Positions 7,118 to 13,036 of a DNA stretch of 14,747 bases are shown in pieces. The notes under the pieces were generated by a model that saw only the letters and a program-made list of their open reading frames with translations, had not been told where the DNA came from and made no database searches. This DNA is from Akkermansia sp. (GTDB lineage Bacteria > Verrucomicrobiota > Verrucomicrobiia > Verrucomicrobiales > Akkermansiaceae). The first letter of the stretch is position 1. Every line of letters begins with the position of its first letter. The DNA lies in the NCBI GenBank assembly GCA_017555465.1, contig JAFZGH010000175.1, positions 1 to 14,747 on the forward strand, in the 5' to 3' direction. The position numbers and the translations under genes were made by a program.

Positions 7118-7756
7118 ATGATGAACGCTTATTTTATAGCTGGAACTGATGTGGGTGTGGGAAAGACCCATGCTATCTGCGCGTTGCTGCGCGATTTGAA
7201 ACGGCGTGGTATTTCCTGCATGGGGTGTAAGCCGGTTTCTTGTGGAGACCGCAAGGAGTTGCGCGCTATGCGTGAGGCTGCGGATATGCCTTCTATCAGC
7301 CTGGAGAAAATCAATCCTCTCTATCTTCGTACGGCAGCAGATCCTCGTGTGGGGGCGGAGTTTGAACGGTGTGAGGTAAATGTGGCGGCTCTGGCTGATT
7401 CTGTCCGGCTATTGATGCAGGAGTTTTCAACTGTCCTGGTAGAGGGAACGGGAGGCTGGGAGACTCCGCTGCGCTCCGGTTATACCATGGCTGCATTGGC
7501 CAGTGAATTGCAGTTGCCGGTGGTGTTGGTGGTGAGCAATCGTCTGGGGGCGGTGAGCCAGGCAATTATGACGGTGCGGGCCATCAGAGCCAGTGGATTG
7601 GAATGCCGGGGGATGATACTGAATCAGCTGAGTGAGGAGTGGGATTCTGCCGCGGTTACCAATCGTGCAATGCTGGAGGAGTATACGGGGGTGCCTGTGT
7701 TGGCTGAGTTGATTCTGGGGGAGGATGAGCTGGATTCGTCTGTTGTGTTGGCGTAA
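7118..7756 (+). CDS. bioD: Dethiobiotin synthetase
   Basis: BioD makes dethiobiotin from 7,8-diaminopelargonate, CO2 and ATP, the next-to-last step of biotin synthesis, in the cytoplasm. Family motifs are clear: the P-loop 'GTDVGVGKT' within the first 16 residues, 'KPVSCG' with the substrate/ATP Lys, and 'EGTGGWETPL', matching the family EGAGG-x-x-x-P loop. 'VLVVSNRLGAVSQAIMTV' and 'ILNQ' match the later strands. From ATG 7118 the protein is 212 residues, slightly shorter than E. coli BioD. ATG 7118 or 7121 puts the first strand at the N-terminus as usual. An in-frame ATG at 7082 with GGAG 5 nt before it would add 12 residues and overlap the CdaR-like ORF. The gene sits 7 nt after that ORF and is probably co-transcribed with cdaA. 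No other biotin gene is in the window. Confidence 0.9.
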   Translation: MMNAYFIAGTDVGVGKTHAICALLRDLKRRGISCMGCKPVSCGDRKELRAMREAADMPSISLEKINPLYLRTAADPRVGAEFERCEVNVAALADSVRLLMQEFSTVLVEGTGGWETPLRSGYTMAALASELQLPVVLVVSNRLGAVSQAIMTVRAIRASGLECRGMILNQLSEEWDSAAVTNRAMLEEYTGVPVLAELILGEDELDSSVVLA

Positions 7757-7778
7757 TTCAGATTCCTGTTTTTCAGAA

Positions 7779-7814
7779 AAGAACACCCCGGTTCTCATGA
7801 ACCGGGGTGTTCTT
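7779..7814. terminator. Bidirectional terminator between bioD and HU gene
   Basis: A 16-bp perfect inverted repeat (7779-7794 and 7799-7814; core CACCCCGGTTC / GAACCGGGGTG) with a 4-nt loop lies between two convergent genes. On the - strand the stem runs into a T-rich tail (TTCTTTTCTG), so it suits the HU gene best. On the + strand the tail is TTCTTGTTG, which is weaker. Confidence 0.8.
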
Positions 7815-7836
7815 GTTGAAAAAGGTCAGAAATTAA

Positions 7837-8103
7837 TCAGCCCTTGAGGGAGGAGGAAGCCTTGAAGCTTACCACCGTGCTGGCGGGAATGGTCATGGCC
7901 TCGCCGGTGCGGGGATTGCGGCCAGTGCGTGCCGGGCGGGTCTTGGTTTCAAAAGTGCCGAAACCTACAAGCTGCACTTTTTCCGTAGCAACAGCTTTGG
8001 TGATGGCGGCGAGAGTGGCATTCAAAGCGTCGGCTGCGCACTTCTTGGTGGCTTCCGGGCCGAGTTCCTTCTGGATAGCGTCGATGAGCTGAGTCTTGTT
8101 CAT
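7837..8103 (-). CDS. HU-family nucleoid DNA-binding protein
   Basis: This is an 88-residue protein of the HU/IHF family, close to the usual 90. It begins with the typical 'MNKTQLIDAIQKELG' helix. It then carries the HU signature 'VGFGTFETKTRPARTGRNP' followed by 'TGEAMTIPA', the DNA-gripping beta-arm with Arg and the intercalating Pro, and ends 'FKASSSLKG'. HU homodimers bend and compact DNA without strong sequence preference. The single-gene context with its own promoter and terminator, and close fit to the HU rather than IHF arm pattern, favour an HU homodimer; HU and IHF cannot be separated with certainty by eye. The gene lies downstream of the phosphoesterase gene on the same strand, 87 nt away, but need not depend on it. 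Confidence 0.95.
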   Translation of the reverse strand: MNKTQLIDAIQKELGPEATKKCAADALNATLAAITKAVATEKVQLVGFGTFETKTRPARTGRNPRTGEAMTIPASTVVSFKASSSLKG

Positions 8104-8130
8104 AGTATGAGGGGATTCAGTAACGTGCAG

Positions 8131-8159
8131 AATATATCACCCTAAAATCCTCAACGCAA
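8131..8159 (-). promoter_or_regulatory. Candidate promoter for the HU gene
   Basis: On the - strand, TTGCGT (8159-8154) and TATATT (8136-8131) are spaced by 17 nt. The -35 box is weak (three of six consensus bases) and the -10 box good (five of six). The predicted leader is about 20 nt and contains no Shine-Dalgarno sequence. Confidence 0.5.
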
Positions 8160-8190
8160 GCAATAAATGTGTTTCTTTCAAAAAAAATGG

Positions 8191-8979
8191 TCATCCCCTG
8201 TATTTCTCGTACGAAATAACCTGAGCGTCACGCATATCAACGACATACGGCGTTGCGTGCTTGAACCAGGCGCCGGTGTTCAGAATGCGGCGTCTGCCAA
8301 AGCGCCAGTTGCCGAAACGGTGCAGATGTCCGAAGATAACGACTTCCGCTGCGGGAAAGTAATGTCGGGCAAATTGCTCACAGCGGCGGGCGCAGGTGAG
8401 CCAGCTCCACACGATGCCCAGCGGCCGCTGCGGCGGCCAGAAGCAGTGCATGAAACCGCGGAGAAGCGGGTTGGAAAAGTTCTCGCGTCTCAGCATGGGC
8501 GGAATCAGCTGGCACATGGCGCGCGAGAGCTCCAGCCTGCTTTCGAGATGTTCATCTGCCTCCGGGAAGGAAGCCATGAGGTTATGGCACTTCTGCTTGT
8601 TCTGCAGGTATTCCCACCCCCAGGGGGCTACTTGCTTGTACAGTGCGTGGCCGTGCATGGCTACCACACGCCCACCCCAGAACCGCGCCATGAGGGCAGG
8701 GGTATCCGGGTCGTGATTTCCGGAGATTTCCACCAGCTGCACACCGTGGGCGCGGCAGAGACTGCGGAATTGTTCTCTGGCGGCAAGCCCGCGTTCCTGC
8801 CAGGCGCAGGGCCGGGTCTCGGCCAGGTCGCCCACGACGACCAGTATATCGACGCCTTGAACTAGGGAGTCCAGTGCTTCAACTGGTGGCGCTTCGCAGC
8901 GTTCATGCCCCAGGTGCAGGTCTGAAACAAACCTGACCAGTGCGCCAGGGGGCGGTTCAATGTCGATGATGCAGCCCAT
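8191..8979 (-). CDS. Calcineurin-like metallophosphoesterase
   Basis: This 262-residue protein carries the full metal-binding set of the calcineurin-like phosphoesterase fold: 'SDLHLG' (Asp20, His22), 'GDLAE' (Asp51), 'GNHD' (Asn88, His89), 'HGH' (His109) and a late 'GHLHRFG'. These ligands hold two divalent metals that hydrolyse phosphate esters or pyrophosphates. The late 'GHLHRFG...NTG' arrangement and the size recall the LpxH-like group (UDP-2,3-diacylglucosamine pyrophosphatase, lipid A synthesis), but LpxH itself usually has GNRD instead of GNHD. The substrate is therefore open. No signal peptide is seen, so it is probably cytoplasmic. An insert at about residues 115-200, rich in Trp, Arg and Cys, may form a cap. 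It is the last gene of the uspA-like operon, 11 nt after the rlmB-like gene. A run of eight T follows the stop, without a convincing hairpin. Confidence 0.85.
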   Translation of the reverse strand: MGCIIDIEPPPGALVRFVSDLHLGHERCEAPPVEALDSLVQGVDILVVVGDLAETRPCAWQERGLAAREQFRSLCRAHGVQLVEISGNHDPDTPALMARFWGGRVVAMHGHALYKQVAPWGWEYLQNKQKCHNLMASFPEADEHLESRLELSRAMCQLIPPMLRRENFSNPLLRGFMHCFWPPQRPLGIVWSWLTCARRCEQFARHYFPAAEVVIFGHLHRFGNWRFGRRRILNTGAWFKHATPYVVDMRDAQVISYEKYRG

Positions 8980-8990
8980 GTGCTGATTTC

Positions 8991-9587
8991 TTACAGATTG
9001 CGCTGGCGCACGGCTTCATACAGGCACACGCCCGTGGCTACGGAGACATTCAGACAGGGAACTTTGCCTGCCATGGGGATACGCACAAGGAAATCGCAGT
9101 TTTCCTCCGTCAGGCGGCGCATACCATCGCCCTCGGCGCCCATGACCAGGGCAATGCCTCCTTTGAAGTCGATATCGTACACCGAGCGGTCGCCATGGTC
9201 GGAGGTGCCCACAAACCAGATGCCGGCATCCTTCATCTGCTTCATGGTGCGGGCCAGGTTGGTCACCTGCACAAAGGGCACATTCTCTGCCGCCCCCACG
9301 GAAACGCGCAGCACGGTTTCAGTAATGCCCACGGATTTATCTTTCGGGGCAATGACGGCGGCCACGCCTGCGCCATCTGCCGTGCGGAGGATGGCGCCCA
9401 GATTGTGGGGGTCCTGCACGCAGTCCAGCACCAGGTAGAGTCCCTGTGGCTGGGCTTCCAGAATATCCAGCAGCTCACCCTCGGGACGGGGCTTCACCAC
9501 GATGGTGGCAGCGGGTTTCTTTTCGAAACGGGTTTCGGTCTTGGCGGTGTGCTTGTTGGCGCGGGCTGTGCGGTCGTTGAATTTCAT
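8991..9587 (-). CDS. rlmB: SpoU/TrmH-family RNA 2'-O-methyltransferase, RlmB-like, short N-terminus
   Basis: The 198-residue protein matches the catalytic domain of RlmB, which methylates the 2'-OH of a guanosine in the 23S rRNA peptidyl-transferase region (G2251 in E. coli). All three SpoU motifs are present: 'DPHNLGAILRTAD' (Asn62, Arg68), 'ALVMGAEGDGMRRL' (Glu152) and 'IPMAGKVPCLNVSVATG' (Asn180), which form the trefoil-knot SAM site. 'VPFVQVTNLART' is very RlmB-like. The start is the ATG at 9587, overlapping the tcdA stop as ATGA. Only about 48 basic, low-complexity residues precede the catalytic domain, so the L30e-like substrate-recognition domain of standard RlmB (about 243 residues) is missing. 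A longer reading from upstream would run through tcdA in another frame and looks non-coding. It could instead be a related TrmH-family enzyme with another target. Confidence 0.85.
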   Translation of the reverse strand: MKFNDRTARANKHTAKTETRFEKKPAATIVVKPRPEGELLDILEAQPQGLYLVLDCVQDPHNLGAILRTADGAGVAAVIAPKDKSVGITETVLRVSVGAAENVPFVQVTNLARTMKQMKDAGIWFVGTSDHGDRSVYDIDFKGGIALVMGAEGDGMRRLTEENCDFLVRIPMAGKVPCLNVSVATGVCLYEAVRQRNL

Positions 9588-10363
9588 GCTTGTTCTTGAG
9601 TTAAAAGGTTGAGGACTTCTCCGGCCATCATGAAGCCGAAGGTGCCGGTGATATGGGTGGCAGAGCCGAAGCCGCTGGCGCAGCCGATGCCACCTTTCTG
9701 GTGAGCTTCGCGTTCGCAGCTCACGGTGCCGTCGCATTTCGGGAAGCGCGGGCGCTCGGGCGAATACACGCAGCGGATGCCGATTTCCGGGCACTTATCC
9801 TGCAGTGGCAGGTCATATTCCCTGCGCAGGGTCTTGCGCAGCTGGGAGAGCATGTTGTCCCCGCAGCTGCGGGCTAAATCGGCCACAGCAATCTGCCCGG
9901 CATTGATTCTGCCGCCCGCGCCGCCACAGGTAATGAGCGGTATGCTGCGCTTGTAGCATTCGGCAATGAGGTGCGCCTTGGGGCGCATGCTGTCAATGGC
10001 GTCAATCACCACATCTGGCTGGGTGTCGAACAATCTCTCTGGTTTGGAGACGGTGTAGAAGGCCATGATTTCCTCCACCTGCACGGCTGGGTTGATGGCG
10101 CGCAGGCGTTCACCCATGGCTTCCACCTTGGCGCGGCCGTAGTTGCCATCCAGAGCGTGTATCTGCCTGTTGGTGTTGGTGATGCAGAGGTCATCCATAT
10201 CCAGCAGGATGATAGTGCCCACCCCGCTGCGGGCCAGTGCTTCAGCTGCCCATGAACCCACACCGCCTATGCCGACCACGGCCACTCGGGCCGCTGCCAG
10301 GCGTTCTGCCGGTTTGACTCCATACAGGCGGGCAATGCCGCCAAATCGTTCCACATCCATCAT
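9584..10363 (-). CDS. tcdA: tRNA threonylcarbamoyladenosine dehydratase (E1-like, CsdL/YgdL)
   Basis: TcdA uses ATP to cyclise the t6A modification at position 37 of ANN-decoding tRNAs to ct6A. The 259-residue protein aligns along its length with E. coli TcdA (268). It has the ThiF/E1 nucleotide loop 'VVGIGGVGSWAAEALARSG' (from about residue 29), 'LLDMDDLCITNTNRQIHAL', 'VIDAIDSMRPKAHLI', 'CGGAGG', and the C-terminal 'CASGFGSATHITGTFGF'. The start is ATG 10363, overlapping the ymdB stop; the adjacent ATG 10360 is equally possible (ATGATG across the TGA). An upstream extension of about 63 residues in the same frame is Arg/His-rich, lies within ymdB, and is not credible. The 3' end overlaps rlmB by 4 nt. 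Pairing with an rRNA methyltransferase makes the middle of this operon an RNA-modification module. Confidence 0.93.
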   Translation of the reverse strand: MMDVERFGGIARLYGVKPAERLAAARVAVVGIGGVGSWAAEALARSGVGTIILLDMDDLCITNTNRQIHALDGNYGRAKVEAMGERLRAINPAVQVEEIMAFYTVSKPERLFDTQPDVVIDAIDSMRPKAHLIAECYKRSIPLITCGGAGGRINAGQIAVADLARSCGDNMLSQLRKTLRREYDLPLQDKCPEIGIRCVYSPERPRFPKCDGTVSCEREAHQKGGIGCASGFGSATHITGTFGFMMAGEVLNLLTQEQA

Positions 10364-11151
10364 TTTTCGTCGTATACGCGGGTAATGCGTTCTATTTTGG
10401 TGGCCTTGCCGGTGGTGCAGTCCACCTCGATAATCACTCCGTTTACCATGGCGGGGAATCCGCCAATCGGGAAGCGGTTGGGCAGGTTGGTGATAAGTCC
10501 GTAGAGCACGTTTTCGGCATCGCGGCCGATGACGCCATCGCGGCTGCCGCACATGCCGGCATCTGTCAGGTAGGCCGTGCCGCCGGGCAGGATGCGCTCA
10601 TCTGCCGTCTGCACGTGCGTGTGCGTGCCGATGACGGCACTGGCCACGCCATCCATGCGGTAGCCCATGGCAATCTTCTCGCTGGTGGTCTCGCCATGAA
10701 AATCCACCAGCACCGCATCTGCCCCCGCTTCGCGCAGGCGCAGAGCTTCATCGTAGCCCTGGGTATAGGGGTTTTCTGCTCCGGGGCGCATGAAGGTGCG
10801 GCCTTGCAGGCAGAGCACACCCAGCCTGCCAGCCGGGGTATCGATGATGCAGCTGCCGGTGCCGGGGGTGCCAGGTTGCAGGTTGAACGGGCGCAGCACG
10901 TTGGGGGCTTCGGGCAGCCAGGGAATCAGGTCAGATTGATCCCACACGTGGTCACCCAGCGTGATGACATGCACCCCGTGCTCCATGAATTCGCGCGCCA
11001 GCCGGGGAATGATACCCTTGCCGCCGGCGGCATTCTCACCATTTACCACCACGGCATCCACCCCGTACTCGGCCTGGAGTTCAGGCAGAGCCTTGTACAA
11101 CGCGCAGCGGCCGGGTTCGCCCACTACGTCTCCCAGAAAGAGGATGACCAT
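10360..11151 (-). CDS. ymdB: YmdB-family metallophosphoesterase (TIGR00282-type)
   Basis: From ATG 11151 the protein has 263 residues, almost identical in length to B. subtilis YmdB (264), with residue numbers that line up. Motifs are 'GDVVG' (Asp8), 'NGENAAGGKG' (Glu39, Asn40), 'TLGDHVWD' (Asp67, His68), 'DFHGETTSEK', 'GTHTHVQTAD' and 'AYLTDAGMCG'. YmdB is a dimetal phosphodiesterase acting on 2',3'-cyclic nucleotides in vitro; in Bacillus it affects biofilm and motility decisions and RNA turnover. Here the Asn of the usual G-N-H-x-W-D motif is Asp67, a metal-ligand substitution. The TTG three bases upstream (11154) is a less likely start; ATG 11151 overlaps the uspA-like stop as TGATG. The 3' end overlaps the tcdA start. 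It is unrelated to the E. coli macrodomain protein also called YmdB. Confidence 0.9.
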   Translation of the reverse strand: MVILFLGDVVGEPGRCALYKALPELQAEYGVDAVVVNGENAAGGKGIIPRLAREFMEHGVHVITLGDHVWDQSDLIPWLPEAPNVLRPFNLQPGTPGTGSCIIDTPAGRLGVLCLQGRTFMRPGAENPYTQGYDEALRLREAGADAVLVDFHGETTSEKIAMGYRMDGVASAVIGTHTHVQTADERILPGGTAYLTDAGMCGSRDGVIGRDAENVLYGLITNLPNRFPIGGFPAMVNGVIIEVDCTTGKATKIERITRVYDEK

Positions 11152-11654
11152 CAATGCCTGGTGTTGGGCCCGCAGGGCACTACCGTTACCGGGATGCTGG
11201 CCGCACGCACCAGTTTTTCTGCGGTGTTACCCAGCAGAATGGAGGTGAGCAGGGAATGGTGGCGGTTGCCGATAACCAGCTGGGTGATGTTGTGGCGGCG
11301 GCAGAACTGGTGCACGCAGTCTACAATGTCATCGCTTTCCTCTGCCTTGGCATAAATCGGGATGCCCCATTTCTTGCTGATATTTTCGCCCAGCTGCTTG
11401 GCGCGGGCATCGGCAATGGCAAGCACGGCCTGGCAGGCATCCATGCGCTGGTAATCTACATTCGGCAGGTTGCCGGGGATGTCCCCTGCACCCATGCTGG
11501 CGCCGGAAAGGCTGCCCGCAGCGTCAATGATGCAGGGTTCCACCGCATGTAACAGGTACATCTTGCCGCCGGTCTTGCACACCATTTCGGCGGCAAAGTC
11601 CAGCACAGCCTGCCCTTCTTCTGAAAAATCGGTTGCTGCTAATATTCTGACCAT
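11151..11654 (-). CDS. Universal stress protein (UspA family)
   Basis: This 167-residue single Usp domain starts with the classic 'MVRILAATDFSEEG' strand-loop. It ends with 'LVIGNRHHSLLTSILLGNTA' and 'EKLVRAASIPVTVVP', which match the last two strands and the nucleotide loop of the family. In ATP-binding members the loop reads G-2x-G-9x-G-(S/T). Here the second Gly is His132 and the final S/T position is Asn143, so ATP binding is doubtful. Residues 45-70 form a Gly/Ser-rich insert that makes it longer than the usual ~145. Usp proteins are cytoplasmic and induced by starvation or stress; the exact role is unknown. It is the first gene of a five-gene operon. The predicted promoter ends 6 nt before its ATG, so the mRNA may be leaderless. 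Confidence 0.88.
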   Translation of the reverse strand: MVRILAATDFSEEGQAVLDFAAEMVCKTGGKMYLLHAVEPCIIDAAGSLSGASMGAGDIPGNLPNVDYQRMDACQAVLAIADARAKQLGENISKKWGIPIYAKAEESDDIVDCVHQFCRRHNITQLVIGNRHHSLLTSILLGNTAEKLVRAASIPVTVVPCGPNTRH

Positions 11655-11660
11655 GCCCGC

Positions 11661-11689
11661 ATATTAGCACGCTTTGCTATAATAGCCAA
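11661..11689 (-). promoter_or_regulatory. Candidate promoter for the uspA-like operon (predicts leaderless mRNA)
   Basis: On the - strand, TTGGCT (11689-11684) and TAATAT (11666-11661) are spaced by 17 nt. Six bases separate the -10 box from the ATG at 11654, so transcription should start at the start codon. Both boxes match four of six consensus bases. It directly follows the lysA terminator. Confidence 0.5.
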
Positions 11690-11693
11690 GAAT

Positions 11694-11721
11694 AAAAAGC
11701 CGCCGGAGTATTCCGGCGGCT
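11694..11721 (-). terminator. Rho-independent terminator after lysA
   Basis: On the - strand a 10-bp perfect stem AGCCGCCGGA / TCCGGCGGCT (11721-11712 and 11707-11698), with a 4-nt loop, runs into five T residues (11698-11694, the first T being the last base of the stem). It closes the AI-2E/lysA unit 26 nt after the lysA stop and isolates it from the uspA-like operon. Confidence 0.88.
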
Positions 11722-11746
11722 GAAAAAATCTGGCAGTGAAGCCGGT

Positions 11747-13033
11747 TTACCCGGGCAGGCATTCATCCTCCACCATCTTCTCCAGTGTCTGGCGGCGGCG
11801 GATGATGCTCCACTTATCCCCGTCCACGAGAACTTCAGCCGCCAGCGGGCGGGAATTGTAGGTGGAGGACATGCTGAAACCGTATGCGCCAGCGCTCATT
11901 TCGGCCAGCACTTCACCGGGCTTCACATCGGCAATGCGGCGGTTCTGGGCCTGGAAATCGCCGGATTCGCAGACGGGGCCCACAATGTCTGCCACGATTT
12001 CATCCCCGCTGTGTTCCTGCACGGGCCAGATTTCGTGGTAGCCTTCATACAGGGCAGGGCGGATGATGTCGTTCATCCCCGCATCAATCATCTTGAAGGT
12101 CTTGGCTTCGCCCTTCTTTTCGTAGATGCAGGAGGTGAGCATGGCCGCGGCATTGCCCACCAGGCGGCGGCCGGGTTCCACCAGAATTCTGATGCCCAGC
12201 GGCTGCAGCAGCGGGATGATGGCATCTGCATAGCTCTGAATGGTAATCTGCTCCGGGTGTGCGGCCCACCATTCCGGCTTGCCGGATTCCAGACAGCCGT
12301 CATACACGATGCCGATACCGCCGCCAATGGACCAGAACTCAATGTTGTAGAGCTCCATGAACTTTTTGACGATGGGGGTCACTTTCTCAATGGCATCGGT
12401 GAAGGGTTTGACTTCCGTCAGCTGCGAGCCGATGTGCATCTGCAGGCCCTTGATGTGCAGGTTCGGCATTTCGGCGGCAATGGTGGCGTACACTTCCTCA
12501 ATGCGGGTGATATCCACGCCGAACTTGTTCTCCGCGTTGCCGGTGGTGATGTATTTGTGCGTGTGGGCATCCACATGCGGGTTCACGCGCACGGCCACCG
12601 GGGCTTTCACTCCCATTTCCCCGGCAATGCGGTTGATTTCGCGCAGCTCGTTCTCGCTTTCGCAGTTGAAGCAGTAAATCTGCTGCTCCAGCGCATAGCG
12701 GATTTCCGGTTCGGTCTTGGCCACACCTGCATAGGTGCAGAGGGTCGGGTCGCCCCCGGCGTTGATGACACGCCAGAGCTCACCCGCAGAAACGATGTCG
12801 AACCCGGCTCCCTGCTGTGCCATGAGGTTGAGAATCGCCTTGTTTGAGCAGGCCTTCACAGCATAGGCCACATGGGCATTCAGCGGGGCAAGGGCGCTGC
12901 GGAATTCGGCCAGGTCATCTGCAATGGTCTTTTTGCTGTACACAAAGACCGGAGTGCCGACAGCTGCGGCAATATCGCCCAGGTTGACCTCCTCGCAGTG
13001 GAGTGCACCGTTTTTGTAGGCAAAGGAATGCAT
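11747..13033 (-). CDS. lysA: Diaminopimelate decarboxylase
   Basis: LysA is a PLP enzyme that decarboxylates meso-diaminopimelate to L-lysine, the last step of the DAP pathway. The 428-residue protein has the fold-III (alanine-racemase-like) barrel with PLP-binding Lys60 in 'YAVKACSN', then 'GFDIVSAGEL', 'HIGSQL', the phosphate-binding 'SIGGGIG' and 'EPGRRLVGNAA'. The C-terminal beta domain has 'CESGD' (active-site Cys from the partner subunit) and 'GAYGFSMSSTYNSRP'. Length is normal for the family. Because DAP is also a peptidoglycan component in most diderms, the enzyme sits at the branch between cell wall and lysine. The start ATG 13033 lies 3 nt after the stop of the AI-2E-family gene, so the two are co-transcribed and probably translationally coupled. 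No lysine riboswitch is seen. Confidence 0.96.
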   Translation of the reverse strand: MHSFAYKNGALHCEEVNLGDIAAAVGTPVFVYSKKTIADDLAEFRSALAPLNAHVAYAVKACSNKAILNLMAQQGAGFDIVSAGELWRVINAGGDPTLCTYAGVAKTEPEIRYALEQQIYCFNCESENELREINRIAGEMGVKAPVAVRVNPHVDAHTHKYITTGNAENKFGVDITRIEEVYATIAAEMPNLHIKGLQMHIGSQLTEVKPFTDAIEKVTPIVKKFMELYNIEFWSIGGGIGIVYDGCLESGKPEWWAAHPEQITIQSYADAIIPLLQPLGIRILVEPGRRLVGNAAAMLTSCIYEKKGEAKTFKMIDAGMNDIIRPALYEGYHEIWPVQEHSGDEIVADIVGPVCESGDFQAQNRRIADVKPGEVLAEMSAGAYGFSMSSTYNSRPLAAEVLVDGDKWSIIRRRQTLEKMVEDECLPG

Positions 13034-13036
13034 GGT

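Noticed and set aside
8180..8187. Run of eight A (+ strand) / T (- strand) after the phosphoesterase gene
   Set aside because: T-tract without a stable GC stem before it, so not called a terminator.
9588..9794. N-terminal extension of the rlmB-like gene
   Set aside because: It runs through tcdA in another frame and translates to an Arg/His-rich sequence. The ATGA overlap at 9584-9587 gives a natural start.
10364..10552. N-terminal extension of tcdA
   Set aside because: It overlaps ymdB and has low-complexity Arg/His-rich content. TcdA homology begins at 10363/10360.
12011..12847. 278-codon + strand ORF opposite lysA
   Set aside because: Antisense shadow of a well-supported lysA; no known motif. 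The similar ORF at 13583-14578, opposite the AI-2E-family and hrpB genes, is rejected for the same reason.
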